Source: Priapulus caudatus (lineage: Eukaryota > Priapulida > Priapulimorpha > Priapulimorphida > Priapulidae). Taken from it: a DNA stretch of 47,730 bases. The DNA lies in NCBI RefSeq assembly GCF_000485595.1, contig NW_014577705.1, forward strand, positions 27,751 through 75,480, written 5' to 3'. Both the position numbers and the translations under genes were made by a program. The notes below the pieces were generated by a model. The model worked only from the letters and a program-made list of their open reading frames with translations. It had not been told where the DNA came from and made no database searches. Shown piece after piece: positions 1 to 17,618 of the stretch. Position 1 is the stretch's first letter; each line of letters opens with the position of its first letter.

Positions 1-3000
1 AGTAGCTAATATAGCCAACGACATCGTCATCGTCATCGTAGCTTTAATATAACCAACGATATCGTTCTCGTCATCGGGTAACTAATAGAGGCCAAGCGAT
101 ATCGTCATACGTTATCGTCGAGGGCCTGAACATAGAGCTGCGAGGGCTGCAGTCGTTAATCGTCAATTTGTCGCTAATTAAACTACAAAACAGTTGCTGG
201 GATGACCATCATCATCATCATAGGTCAACGTCGCTGACGTTATGGCCCAAACACACAGACAATCATCACTATCATAGTCATCGTCACTAAGCACCAGGTC
301 AGCACGATCATTCATGCGATTAATTACCTAGCGGTGTACTTACCCTTGCAGGTTGCTAAAATACACGGGGGATGCAAGGAGATGAGTTTCACAGGCACAT
401 ATACAGTATCTCTCGCATTTGTTCTTGCTGCTCGGAGCCGCACCATGCTAGGTTATACCTGTCTTACCGTCTGATGCGCGACTGACCCGCAGGCACCGAT
501 AAACCGGCGAGTTTCTTAACCGTCTCTTCGCCTGGGCTATCTAACCTACCCAACACACTCATCCCACTCACATCTCCGCGCCCCTCTTCGCTTCGCATGT
601 GAGTTAACGTATTTAGGTGTGCCTACGAAACGCCGCAACGACACACTGTGGGTATGGCCACACGGGGAGCACGCGCGGTCCGTACTTCGAGGGTTAGTCG
701 CTCTTGTCGCGCGGTGCCCAGGCTGATCCGGGTCGACGCGAACTATCGCACGGGGCGGGTAAAGGCGCGTGCAAGCCTGGTCGGTCACCGCAGCCCACAT
801 CGCGCGCGCAAATGTATCCCAGGCTAGCTGTAATCCCAGGAAAAGCGGCCGGGTCCTTCCAGTACCACTAACGTCTGAGTGCATTTATTTGAAAAGGCAC
901 AACAGTCAAAGATGTACTCAGGCCACAACCCCTCGACAGCAACGCCACTCTACCCCAATGAACGAACATCCCCACCGTCGATCAGTAGGGTGGACCTTCG
1001 CGCTTTCCCCTGCTCGCGCCAGTCTACTCCACCCAGTGCACACCACCATCTCTCCGTACGAACGGGAAGCCTGTCTTCTGTGTAGTACGTTGCATAATCC
1101 TAAATTTTGGCATCCGATTGCAACGGGCTATAGCTAGCATCGGGCGCTCGCCTGACCTCAGCTCTGCGGTCAAAGCCAGCGTCCAGTCTCTTTCAGCCTC
1201 TTATCTAGCCGACCAGGGCCTTGTCTACTCCTACAATCTGTCCGGGTTTATTTCTTGCCTCGCACCACCCTCTTACAACACAGCTAGATTGACTGTATCG
1301 TAGTCACACCAGTCATCACATGGATACAGTATATATACCCCCTCGCAGTTAGCTCGAATTCATTTTCCTTACTCTCGGCATAGAGATGTTAACATGTTGA
1401 ACGATGTAATCGCGGTCGTGTATGTCGCGGAACAGCACTCGCTTCACCACCCGCTGCCAAATCAAAGAAATGGATGTGACTGAAGATCCAATACGCGACT
1501 AAAGCTGTTTCTAAGGACCGCTCAGACCGGTGCTGAAACCCCATAACAAACATTAACCCAACATGTCTAGACAAAGAGTAATGGGTCCGTGAAAGGAAAT
1601 ATGGCGCAGTGAAATATTGTATACAAGTTAATAGTAAAGCCGCATTGCGCTCCTATTTTTACTCGTGAATAAATCGTATCATCGATACAGGTACACGGAA
1701 TTAATTGATAATCATTCAGTATATATAGTTAAGCCTAGTTATATATGAAATACAAGGTAAACTAGAAAGAATGAAAATACAGTTATTCGACTATTGAATG
1801 CATACAATTTAAGCAAGTATACAATGCCTGTTATAAAATACTATAGCAGACCGTGTATTATAAATTGAGTCGCCAATATCTTTGACGATGAAACAGTCTA
1901 GTAAATATAACGTAGAGTACAATACAATACAAACAACACGATGAAGGCAAGAGGTTCGAAAAGATGAATTTAAATGAGTAGATTATTGAAATGAACAGGT
2001 ACGGCATAACATGATAGGTTATATCGATCGCACGAACTGATCTAGACATTAATTGTTACCTATATATACCTAACTATATTTGATACGATCGTGATATTGC
2101 TATAGACCCTCAACAACTACTGCCCATGGACATCATGTGTGTCCGTCAGCACCGCATTATTGTCAGCGCTATAGTGCCGGCTCACTTTATACGTACGATA
2201 CACGCTGGATTATATCAGTGGATCATTGGATTACCGGCTACTGGCAATCTGAAATCATTGTACTCCCCCCGCACTAGCCGTTCGTGTAATGGCTCTCTTC
2301 CGCTCGCTATATGCCTCGCCCGTCCCCTCTCACTAGGCCATTGTTTCAGCCAGTCACTTATATCCCTGAAGCCTCCATATATATATGATTATATCCCTAT
2401 AATAGATATATATATTAGTCGCCACGCCGCGCCGGGATTTTGAACCTTAAGCTCTCTCAGTGATACTATTGAGGCGTGTGGATGCCTGAGACGATGAGCA
2501 AGACGATGCTCTACGTTGGCACCCCACTGATCGGTCGTAACGCAGAATGTAAGAGGCAAAACTGATTAGACGGTATTTTTGTCAAGTACTGTGAAATATT
2601 AATGGATGCAAGAGTTGAAAAATTATTGGCCGATAGTTTTGTAAATTAACTGTCATTATTCGCTCTTGTCCAGGAGAATGGTGGCTCATTTTTGGTAGTC
2701 ACTTAATAATTTTTATGGAGTAATATTGTGTATGAACATGAAAAGGACATTTAAGAAAAAATTAAGGCAGACTGGCTAAAAGCTATAGCCTACTAGTACA
2801 GAGAGATGTCACACAAGTCCTGGCTGAGTCTAGTAGTTGACATGAAACCTGCACGCAGACGACGTACGCAGGTTATCTGGGGCAGGTCAGGATGTAGCCT
2901 CAAGGTGCTCCATTCACATAAATTCTGTAGCCCCTTAGATTTGATCAATCTCCTCTACTAAATGGGGAAAATTGTAGTTATGTAGTGATTGATTTATCTT

Positions 3001-6000
3001 TTGATAAAATAATTATCCAATTCATGGCGTCAGCTGGAATCATGGCCATGCGTGGGCAAGCTAGGCACCTAATTGTCATCAACAATGAGTATATTGTCAC
3101 TACATGCATATGGTCTGCCTCCCACCGTTCTCGCATCGCTCATTCTATCACCCCTCCACCCGCCGGCAGCGGGTCAACACCATTTAGCATCTCCGCTCAG
3201 CGATCCACACCGGCGCCCACCCTGCTGCTGTACATTCAGCAGTGGCATGCAGCATTAGGAGCCAACGAAGCAAAACCAGCAGTGATAACATCAACATAAA
3301 ACAGGGGTGTTTTGCACTGATAATATAAACGAAAGCCTATACTCCTGGCAGTCTCGCTGAACCGCTCAAAGACTGCCCTGCATGTTGGCCGGCCTTTCTC
3401 CATGGATATAACGCGGGGTTGGGGGTGGTCCTCCTCGTTCACGCCACTACAAGGAAGTTCTTGGGAATTGTTTGTGTGCCAGATGCCCGGGCATCTGGCC
3501 AGTCAGGCGCCATTCTGCAGCAGGTGAGCAGTGGAGATACGGCTTGTAAAAAGAGGAAGTGCTCCCCTCCGCCCGCACAGACCAGCGCTGACAACCTACC
3601 CAATGAATCGTTTCCTTGGCACGCCGCTCTCACATTCTCGCTCCCATCTCAGTCCTCTTCACTTATCTAGGCCGTTTCGAACACGAGTGTTTTACAGGCG
3701 AAACACAACGTGGTCTTTCCTTCACGTCAATCCAGCTCTTGTCTGCTCCTGGCCCGTCGGTACCATCGTATTCCCCCAGCTGGGTAGTACTTTCGCTGCA
3801 TATCCTGCCCACTCACGCCATTAAGCCGCGCACTCGGATACACCCCAGACCCCCTCGTCTACTTCTTCGCGTCGTCGCGCGGCCGTCGCACCTCCCGGTG
3901 CCTAATGCGCACGACCGCGCCCCCTACGATTGCTACTCGCACTTTCAGCTACGCCACACGCAGCTGACAGCCACATAGCTTAGCCCAATCTAAACGCTGA
4001 CCGCCACGCCAATCCTCGTAAGCACCCAAGTCCCTCATTGTCAGCGAAGCACTGCGCCACAGCCTCATCGTGCTTGTCTCACACCCCCCCATACAGTGTG
4101 CATTGGTAATGTAGCGTGTGAGTTACACCCCAGATTTAAATGAACATAATTTAGAGTAAAATAATCAAAGACGAATATACACTTCTCGTGCTCTCACTAA
4201 AAGAATATATTGTTTACACAACTCCATACAGCCCGCTCCTCTACACGCGTACACCGCTACCATACTCAGAATCCAGCATTCGAACCCCCTCCTGCTCTTC
4301 AAACTTTCTACTTTATATGCAAGCCTCCACCCAATCATACTCATTTTCCAAATTCTCGCTCGACAATGCACACACCAATCTGCCTATAAGCTGTTGTCTA
4401 CTAAAAACCATCCGCATACACCTGAGAACAATATATACCACTATATATTATATTGTTTCTCAGCCAGCACATACGACCCCGGCCATACCCCGCCATACCC
4501 TGATGAAACAATATATATATTTGATTCTCAGTCAGTTCGTTGTTCCATATATATATATACTTGCTTCTCCAGTCAGTCGTTGTTATACTATACCACTAGT
4601 AATTCCGTTTCTCCGAGCCGCATAACCCCGCATAACACCGCCATACCACCCATGAGCAGAGCAATAATATATCTGCTTCTCAGCCCCACATAACCACACA
4701 TATCGAACCTGCCGATTTGCAGTCCCTGTCTAGACTAATATTCCCTTAAAACTAACACGCGGTCTACATCCGACACGCAAAGTACTAATTTGTAACCTAC
4801 ATGCTATCTACTGCACCTAACGCCCACCCCAGGCAATTATCAGCCAAATCTAGCTACACCTACATCACCTTCCTTATGTAAAAGCATCTGTAAAATACAC
4901 ATGTTAGCATGTCAACACCACTATGGTCAACCTCTAAATATAAAGAGGAGGCCGAACGGAGGCAGGGAATGAGAACGAGACTCACGAGACAGAGAGATTA
5001 TGGCATATGTATACATTTAAAAACATTTCTCCATCTTATAATGCATACTTAACATTTAAAAATATCGACAATATGATATCAATAAAAGATCAATGTACAA
5101 AAAAAAAATGTTGGTCAAGTATCACATGTATCAATAACAAACCATCCCCGATTATATTTATGAAGGCACAAATGCTAAGCTTGATAGTAGGTAGGCTATG
5201 TTTCTTACTGGACAGCTGGCAGGAGAATGTGAATTTATCTACCAAAATGTCCATGTTGCATGCTCTACAAAATTAATTACGTTTTTAAACGAACATGATT
5301 ATTAGCAACAAAAATATTGTGGTAAGTTATTGGAGACTTCCTTGTATACATTTCTGTAGTCAATGTCAGTTGATGCTTGCGTCTGACCATAATCCTCCAT
5401 GTCTGTCCATCCCATCACCTTGTCTAACCGCAAAGTTGGCAAACCACCTAGTAAACATGTTTTACAATCTGAAATTTTTCATTTGTTGAATTTGGTTAAC
5501 AGAACACCGCAGGCTTCTCCCAGACCTTTAATAACATGTCGGGTATGACATGCCTTCAAAATTAAAGCTAATATGTAAATGCTCGTCTATCCAGCATGCC
5601 TTATTTCCTAATCTTCGATGCTAGCTGTGTTTACTTCGAAACCCCAACACAGTCATGCTGTTTCGCCTTACAGCTTGAGATGTATACATCCCAAAGCTGA
5701 TCGGAGTTTACTGTGTCTGGGTCCTACTTAGCTATATACATAATCGACCTGCATTGGTACAAGCTCCCTCTGGACACTCCCCATTCTTTCATAAGTGACA
5801 TGCCTTGTGAAATTCCTTGGGAGAATCCTGACGACGATTACATATTACTCAGGGTTAATAATGACTAAATTGTCATTAATTAATATTCACCCCTGGTATC
5901 ATTATTATAGAATAGCATCAGTCCGAATAACATGTATATTCAGACCCCTCGCCTCACTTTCGCACATCTCTTACACAATCAACACCACATACACACTATA

Positions 6001-6880
6001 TCACACATTCAAAATACCAGCAAACCACACAGAAAAAACAGTTCTGCCCCCTACTGTAGCACATACTCATAATAGAGAGACTAGAGCATAAATACCCTCT
6101 CGCACCCAAAAGAAATGAGAAAAAAACCCTAACTACACACCCATTCAGCAAACTCACACACACAACTTATATTATAATTGACTTAGACACACCACAAAAA
6201 ACAAACACCCCCAACACCCGCCCAATGACCTAGCTCGTCTCCAGACTCACCGCACTCACTCTTCCCTTTCATCTCACGCTCGTGTCTTTGTCAGATCCAT
6301 ACTTTGATTGTCAATCTCCCTTATGGCGAATTACAAAGAATGTCATAGGTTGGCATCAGTACCCGTAAGTTCCCTCTCTCGACCCCCCCCCACCATGAAA
6401 GTTAATAAGTGACACCTGTACCATCAGTCTTGTGGTATATACTATGAATTATTGGTACACTCACAATAATCCTGTATTTTGGTTATAAAATTACAGAAGT
6501 GCATGTGCAGCGACCTCATAACTGTCTCTCATCACCAGCCCAACGCATCACAACCAACGGTCGTACAATAATGGATGCTACCTGGATTAATCAATGCCTG
6601 CTGTCTGTATGACACGGCCATCTATATGTAAGCCATTGGTGTTCTTTTATTCACACAATTTGGCATAGGACCTAAAGCAAAGATATGTCTATATCAATAT
6701 CAAACCGAACTTAAAATATTTCAATATTTTGAAATAAGATTATCTGCCTTTACATATCAATATAAATGTCTTATTGGTCCACTTTCTGGCAATAATTTAT
6801 AACTTCTTAAAAACTATATACTTTTACAGATTAACTATATGAGTATATTTATAATTTTTTGCTACAAGGATATAACCATA
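1..6880. other. Intergenic, no recognisable gene
   Basis: I find no conserved protein segment, tRNA or long open frame with coding character here. The first 130 bases carry an imperfect ATCGTC-type repeat. From about 4188 to 4860 and 5930 to 6300 the + strand is poor in G and rich in C, A and T, with degenerate repeats of about 80 bp containing 'ttctcagtcagt'-like segments (about 4440-4690). The open frames present are short, lack family resemblance and fall in biased sequence. Confidence 0.6.
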
Positions 6881-7460
6881 ACACTTCAGCCCAGCTTAGG
6901 CCCCACTTAGCTTAGCTCATAGGGTCTATCGTCCCCAGGGTACTACCCCCCGGCAACGGTACACCCGCGTGTAAGCCTATCCCTCCTCATCATCGGTGTA
7001 CGCCGCGTTAGGTCTCACTCCGCGCGTTCCGCCCTTACGGGCTCTCCGCGCCCCGAGCTAGGCGTAGGCCCACTCCTAGCTCGTGTATGTCGGCACGTAG
7101 CCCCGAGGCCTACCGCCGTCCGCGCGCACTATCTAGACCTAGTCCCCCAGGGTACGGTCCCGGTCAGTCACCCCCCCCTGGCCGGCGACACTGAGACCCC
7201 GCCCCTCAGCGTTAGCCACCCTCTACACGCTCCGTTAGGTGTTTCACTGTCCCCCCTGACCCTCGTTTGACCCTGGCTCCGTCTTAGGCACTATTTCTGA
7301 CTCAACCCTACCCCCTACACCCCGCTATAAACTATATATACCTCACATCTATCCTATACCATCACCCCTCACCCCATATACCCCTCACCCTACCTCACCT
7401 CACACTATATACCTACCCTATACCCTACCTATATATTCCCATATACTATACGACTACGGT
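6880..7460. other. GC-rich eroded repeat, transposon-end-like
   Basis: GC-rich, CpG-containing stretch. The segment at 6916-6950 (CTCATAGGGTCTAT, then GTCCCCAGGGTACT) closely matches the terminal arm of the inverted-repeat element at 10870-11175. A second GGGTACGGTCC block lies near 7150. It probably holds one or more decayed copies of that family. No gene is seen. Confidence 0.45.
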
Positions 7461-7539
7461 CACGAATACTATAACTGCTTCATAATACCTCATCCAGACC
7501 TAGCTAAACGAGCCAGGTCAAACAGCAAGGTCAGGGACC

Positions 7540-8180
7540 CCGCCCCCACCCACCCCCCCCCCGCCACCCACCACCGCCCCCCCCTTTCCCTCCCCCTCCC
7601 CCCGCCCCCCCCCCCCGACCCCCCCACCACCACCGCCGGGCCGCGCGGGAATTGCCAGCCGCGCCACCCACGCACACCCCCCCCCGCCCACCACCAGCCA
7701 CCCCCCACCCACAACGCACGCCCGCCCCCCCCCCGGGGGCGCGCGCCCCACCCCCACGCCCCGCCGACCAGCCGACCCCAGCAGGCGCGGGCCGGGCGGC
7801 ACCCCCACCCCGCATCCCGTCCGCAGCCGCACAGGCCGCGAACCGCCCCCACACCGCGCGGCCGTCCTGAGCAGCCGCCGGGCTGCCCCGACGATAGCCG
7901 CCCCCCCCCCCGCAGCCCCCCCCGCCTACCGGACGCGCCCACCCGAAACAGGCCCGCACGACGCACGGAACACCCCCGCATGCGGCCCCGCCCCGCCACC
8001 CGACCCCCCCCCCCGCCCCCCCCCCCCCCCCCCCCCCCCCCCCCGCCCACCAGCCCACCCGCAACAACCCGGCCCACACCGCCCTCCAACGACCGCGGCC
8101 ACTACGGAACCCCCAACAGTGCCCCCCGCCCGCGCATCTCCGGCGCTCCCCGCGGACCCCGTCTCTCACCACGCCGAAAT
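7540..8180. repeat. Extreme C-rich low-complexity block
   Basis: The + strand is mostly cytosine with CpG dinucleotides and many C runs, the longest being 29 C at 8016-8044. Open frames here are proline/arginine or glycine/arginine-rich shadows of the base bias. From about 8230 to 8500 the skew reverses to G/T-rich. The minus strand has many G runs that could form quadruplexes. The exact length of the homopolymers is doubtful in any assembly. Confidence 0.8.
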
Positions 8181-8790
8181 GCTCCCCCCGATCCCGATAG
8201 AACTCGCCAGCTCCCTCGTCCGTTTTTCTAGTAGGGTGGTTTGTGTGTGCAGTGCGTGCGTGCAGTGACGCGTGCGTGCTGCTGCGGTGCGTGGCGCGGT
8301 GTCGCGTGCGTCCGCCGCTGCCGCGTGCGTGCCCGGGTGGGGGGGGGCACGGAGGGGGGCGACGCGGGCACGCACAGGCGCTCTGCCGCGCTCGGCGACT
8401 TCTGGGTGCACAGTGCCTGCATCGCGCGACTGCGGTCACGCCGCTATCGCGCTCAGCTGTGGCATCGGCTATCGCATGTGTGCGTGTAGTGTGTGTGTGT
8501 CAGATCGCTACGTGCACTGCCCACCGGGTGATACTGAACTAGTGTGCGTCGCATCGGTGCGTAGTCGCGACACAAGAGAAGAGCAAAGGAAGCAAAATAA
8601 TAAATATGCATGAAAAAAGATTTCAGGTTTGCCAAATAAAAATTGACACATTCTATTATTTAATATATCTATAAACTTCTATCCGCATCGGTGTTGGTGT
8701 GTTTATACTTTCCTAATTCATATACTATATAATACTCCTAATATACTATCCCCGAGACTATACATAGGCCTACTCTCGCTATACTCTGAA

Positions 8791-8791
<1 letters not shown>

Positions 8792-8869
<78 letters not shown>

Positions 8870-8942
8870 TCTCTTCTCTCTCTCTCTCTCTCCCTCTCTC
8901 TCTCTCTCTCTCGCTCTCTCTCTTCTCTCTTTTCTCTCTCTC

Positions 8943-8980
<38 letters not shown>

Positions 8981-9045
8981 TTCTCTCTCTCTCCTCTCCT
9001 CTGTCTCTCTCTCTCTCTATCTCTCTCTCTCTCTCGCTCTCTCTT
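8792..9045. repeat. (CT)n microsatellite, about 250 bp
   Basis: Nearly pure CT dinucleotide repeat with scattered TTCT, CCTC and GCTC interruptions. Confidence 0.95.
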
Positions 9046-10869
9046 TACGTTTAACGCGCGAGTTTCAGGGCTGTATATCCTGTAGCGTAGCTCATGCGAG
9101 ATACGACCATGTATTGTACTCTAGACTGTAGTGTCAACTAGTGTAATAATATCAGGAGTGCATAATAATAGATTCACTCCTGATAATATAGACGCTGGAT
9201 GATATATTAGACAATGATTAAGACACCTAGCATACAGTATAAGGCGGTCCTGGGACAGCCCATGCTGACAATGGCCTTATTAATGCGTAAGCTACTTGTT
9301 CTGTAGCATTAGGGGGCCCGTATGCAAATCTATTGTCGGCATGGGGAGCCGAGACTCAAAAGTTAATTAATTCAGGCGTTGTTTCACGGCCGTAGACAAT
9401 TCACATTTCACCGATCTTTGTAGCTTAGAAAATTAATTCTTCATTGTCAGTGGAACTTATCATGTTAAATTAAGAAAATTTCTTCGATGTTCATTGTGCA
9501 TGCGACTCGCGACAAGGACGTTTATACGTCCTTTTTTTTATTGAAGAAAGTTTATGACGAGGTATTTATATCTCATATAAACTTTCAGAGCGTTGCCCTA
9601 TAAGAGATGGCGCCACTTTCTGGTGTTAATGTGGTAGGTGATTAGAACACACGTGTTTGTTACATGTCTTTGTAAGAGCAGGTATCTTAGTTTATTAACA
9701 CAATTTATTATGGGACAGGGACGTATAGCCTCTGGGAGCAAAGAGGGCAAAATAAAAAAACATTGTAAGAAATACAAACATAAATTTAATAAAAAATGGA
9801 ACCAAATTACTATTTACAAACATAAGTACAATAAATTACGTACAAAGTACGTTGCTGACGGATATAGGGCCTACCGTTATTATATATTTATACGTTCTAT
9901 ACGTTTTATATTTTATACTTTATTACCACGGTATATATATATATCCGGTTTTGACGGATGTAATATTGACATACGAATTAAGCCTTTTCCCAGATTCTAT
10001 AACTTGCCTAATACGTAGCATAGATTACCTTTGTGCGCGCATACCTTATATTTGCTAAGAGCAATGATATTTTCTTGAAATTACTTGAAATTGAGAGAAG
10101 TGTGTCTTGAGTAGTTTGACGCAAAACGTTCGATTCTAACGCCTTACTTTACTACCAAACCGCTTATAATATATACTCATATAATGCATTATAGGCTCTC
10201 TGCTGATGCCACTATGATTTTTTATGCTTTAGTTTTTGATAATTATCTAGCTGTACGGGGGCTGTATGTTCTAATTGCACTCGCATTTGTGTTTTTTGTT
10301 AAATAGCCAACTCTTTGATAATTATCTAAACAAACAATCAACTAATCAAAAATGTACCTTAGCTGTGGCTACGGGCCAGGCTCTAAATAACTAGTAGCAA
10401 TTTTCCATTTACAACGTGTAGATACAGGGTAAAGGTCTATCATAAAGGTCTAATATTAATAAAACATCGATATTCTATAGGATATCAGGAGTGATTAAAC
10501 ATTATTTTTACTCACTGCGCGCCGAGGTTATAATGTGGAATAATGTATACCGTTTTACGCCGTTGGTCGGCGCTAGTATCGCTCGTGAACTGTTTGTAGC
10601 AGAGTAAGTCATATATGCTAGAGTACCTACATAAAGAGCAGAGTCTAGTCTGCAGAGTTTATGGCAGAGGATAGGCCTACATCATACATGTTAATTTAAT
10701 TTAACTGAGTTAATTTAACTGAGTATACAGTTAATTTAATTGTAGACTTATAACAGGAGATGTTTTCTCATTTATTCGCCACGCTACCACTAATTAACTC
10801 CTTACCCTTACTCGGCCTTAGCACTACAATGCCAGGGCCATCCTACTTACGAAAATGAGGGTGCATGGT
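9046..10869. other. AT-rich intergenic DNA with small inverted repeats
   Basis: No gene recognised. It contains a palindrome at 9151-9184 (ATCAGGAGTG...CACTCCTGAT), a hairpin with an 8-bp stem followed by a T run at 9514-9539, and an inverted GAAAGTTTAT/ATATAAACTTTC pair at about 9545-9588. The 126-codon frame at 9638-10018 is lysine/tyrosine/isoleucine-rich and reflects AT bias. Confidence 0.5.
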
Positions 10870-11175
10870 CACTGCCAGTGACGCTGAGAGGGTCTATGTC
10901 CACCAGGGTACTGCCGGAACGTATCCTGGGTACGGTCCGGTATACCGGAACGTACCCTGGTATACTATCTAATATGCCGGACCGTACCTCGCCTACTCCA
11001 CTAACGAGTCTAGGGAGTCGCCTACGCCTACTCCGTAACCCTAACCCTAACCCTAGCCATATCAAACCCATATCAAACCCACTTGATTATACTCAAACCC
11101 ATATCAAATAGTTACCAGGGTACGTTCCGGCAGTACCCTGGGGACATATAGACCCTATGAGCGCCAGTGACAGTG
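10870..11175. mobile_element. Short inverted-repeat (MITE-like) element
   Basis: About 306 bp bounded by imperfect terminal inverted repeats of about 60 bp. The left end reads CACTGCCAGTGACGCTGA, and the reverse complement of the right end reads CACTGTCACTGGCGCTCA. Both continue through AGGGTCTAT, CCAGGGTACTGCCGGAACGTA and CCTGG. The core has three CCCTAA units (about 11036-11056) and a CCGGTATACCGG palindrome. There is no coding capacity and I see no clear target-site duplication. Parts recur at 6916-6950 (arm) and 32192-32260 (core). Confidence 0.75.
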
Positions 11176-14951
<3,776 letters not shown>

Positions 14952-15016
14952 CAGCATCATGGACAGTCATGCTGATGTACCCGGCAGTTTTACTCAGCAT
15001 TATGTAGTCGATTGGC

Positions 15017-15240
15017 TAGCAGGCAATGTGCCATGCAGGACCCAGTCAAGTTGCCAATATTAGTCTCAGACTAAGAGGCAATGTGCCATGTAGGACCCAG
15101 GCAATGTGCTATGCAGGATGCAGTCAAGTTGCCAATATTAGTCCGAGACTATCAGGCAATGTGCCATGTAGGACCATGTCAAGTTGCCAACGTTTGTCTC
15201 AGACTAGCAGTCCAGTTGGCAATGTTAGTGTGGCACTAGT
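15017..15240. repeat. Tandem repeat of about 50 bp in the TFB1M 3' flank
   Basis: Imperfect direct copies of a unit that begins AGGCAATGTGCCATG, continues CAGTCAAGTTGCCAA and ends TAGTCTCAGACT. About four copies are present, with some partial ones. The array starts about 65 bp after the TFB1M stop, so it probably lies in the 3'UTR. Confidence 0.85.
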
Positions 15241-16085
15241 GCTATCAGACGGTGGCATAACATCAGTTGACCATGGCTAAGGCACTTAGTTGAATTGTGC
15301 ACAAGCATAGAGCGTGACCATGGATAGGTGCTCACTCAGCTGAACTGTAAATAGCATTACCAATAGTTAGAGCAAACTTGGCTGACATCGCAGGTGTGCT
15401 TGTTGACAGCATCTTCTTACCTTTGAACGTTTTACAGCTCATAAGGTATAATACTTGGTGAAGTAGAGAGAGTCTGCAAATGTTTCTTTTTATATCCGTA
15501 CTGCAGTGCATTTGGTCATTAATACAGAATCGTGGTTTTACTTAAAGACTGTTTTCTGCTGGTAATTGACTGTTGCAATGACTGTAGATTATGGTCCTTG
15601 TCAAGAAATGTTGAAAAACGCATGAAATGGAATGAAATCAAGATAACAATGGAAATCTTTTACAACTGGGTTCAGTATTGATACTAAAATATTTTCTTAA
15701 ATAAAATTTTTTGATACAGAATATTTATAACAATATACATACAGTACATACGTACATAATATAACTTAGATTCTCAATGGCTAAATTGTGTTTGTATGGT
15801 AAAGTAATATCCACACACATGAACAGATTTATGAATTGGAAGGAAGTGCCTGAAGCGTGAATGTAAATTAAATGTAATATTTACAAGTCGGTAGAATTCA
15901 AAAGTGTATTCTGCCACAAAATGAACAGAATGCTACATGTTTTTGATCGCAAGGAAAGCAGAACTTTCACGAGAGGAAAATACAAAGATGGGAAGGCCAG
16001 TATTATAACTACATTGCCCGCTATTAATAGTAACCAACTTGAACACTATTGATGGATTAAATGGTGCTTATCATAAACAGTGTTA
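15241..16085. other. Intergenic or TFB1M 3'UTR, no other feature
   Basis: AT-rich sequence without coding resemblance. The first part, up to about 15720, may be TFB1M 3'UTR. Confidence 0.4.
15700..15705 (+). promoter_or_regulatory. Candidate TFB1M poly(A) signal
   Basis: AATAAA about 750 bases after the TFB1M stop. It is the first canonical hexamer I noticed on the + strand. It is AT-rich by context, so the assignment is tentative. Confidence 0.35.
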
Positions 16086-16409
16086 CAGGGTGCGAAATTA
16101 ATGCGAGTCCGGAGTCAAATACTCCCTGATTTACTGTAGGACTCCCTGATTTGACATATGCTGGAGTCCGTGTGACTCCCTGAAAATTCTGCCATTCTAA
16201 CTAGTTCATTCCAGAGCACGGCCTCGCGGAATTACCGTATTTTCCCAGTAAAAGTCCAAAGAAAATTTGGCAGACGTGCAACTGCATGAATCTTAAAAAT
16301 AAGCACATGCGTTATTGTTAACATCTTTAATTTTGAACTTCAGACTGCGGACTCCCTCTTTTTGAGGGTAGGGTGGACTCCCGCTTTCAAAAGTTAATTT
16401 CTACCCCTG
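16086..16409. mobile_element. CAGGG-ended non-autonomous DNA transposon, copy 1
   Basis: 324-bp element with imperfect terminal inverted repeats: left CAGGGTGCGAAATTAA, and right, reverse-complemented, CAGGGGTAGAAATTAA. It is flanked by an exact 6-bp direct repeat, gtgtta, at 16080-16085 and 16410-16415. The interior repeats ACTCCCTGATTT and AGTCCG phrases and has no coding frame. A second copy in inverted orientation lies at 28033-28361. The termini resemble the hAT superfamily (CAGGGG), although hAT usually makes 8-bp duplications. Confidence 0.85.
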
Positions 16410-16415
16410 GTGTTA

Positions 16416-17574
16416 AAGGAACTTGTGTGACTCGCTATCACAAGTCCGCATGAAGCTACCCGTTAACATCATCTAATCCTACTGCATTATATAATTGTTG
16501 CTAAATCGTTTTAGTAGTCTAGTTCAAAGTCAACTGTATTATATATAGTCTGCTATCATTGCTATATAACCAGCAACATGAGGCGTACAAGATGCATTGT
16601 CAAGTATGACCTACAACTACTAGTGTTTAACAACCGATTGCCATTCTCGTGTCTGTTGAGCATATATATATATATATAAAATATATACATATTAAATCAC
16701 GTGAAGAATTAGTTTCAACACTTCTAAAACACCAAGTGTGATTATTTGAGATGAGATGAAACTGAGTCTGGTTACTCTGTAGTAGACCCGGGCTGCATGC
16801 TAGCTGGCAGTAGTGAGTTTGATATTGTGACACTGCCAGCAACATGCCATGTGTGGACCGGCTGCGCTTGCACTGCGAAATTGAGAAAGAAGAGAACAGT
16901 AGAAGGACATAAGATGAGGGAAGTGGCAGCAGGAGAGGAAACGATAGACGACAGATAGGACGGTATTATTTAGATAGCGAGACATGCTGGGTGTTTGCAG
17001 ATCGCACTTATGGAGCATTTGTGTTCCATCACATTACCTTGCGTGCGGAAAGAGCTCTACAGTGGGGCTTCCGTATGCATGACAACTCTACAGAACCCCG
17101 TATCACGCATCGAGTGCACACGTTCACAAAACCAAATGCCTCCAAAAACATCAACGCCATCGCCCGCGTGCAGAACGTCGCAGTCCTATCATATGATGCT
17201 CACTGAAATTGCCAACTACAGTCAACCCTGTGATATATAGGAGGCTAGGAGCCATCTCTACGCATCAGTCACTTGTCCATAGAGCCAATTTCGGCATTTC
17301 CCTTGAGCGGCTGGATTACAGTGAAACCACCTATAGAATGGCAACCTGTCCATAAATAGGCTGCTTTTGCTGTGCCCTTTCAGTGGCCGTTATACACGGT
17401 TTTGACTTTACGACTGTACGTTCGAGTGAACGATGGCAGACGTTTCAGTTCACACACACACGCACATGGCACTGGCGAACAGTGCCTGACAAATACCATG
17501 CAGAACACGTGCTGGCACTTCTTTAAGTTCATATAATTAGGAGTGAATAATAATAGATATATTATCTATCACTC

Positions 17575-17618
<44 letters not shown>

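Noticed and set aside
7490-8439. Long Gly/Arg-rich open frames on the minus strand (up to 302 codons)
   Set aside because: They are produced by the C-rich + strand, which rarely forms stop codons. Composition is uniform with no domain, and overlapping frames are all open.
9638-10018. 126-codon + frame
   Set aside because: Lys/Tyr/Ile-rich from AT bias. No splice or family support.
16991-17206. Possible exon after a tttgcag acceptor
   Set aside because: No family resemblance and no partner exons with matching phase were found.
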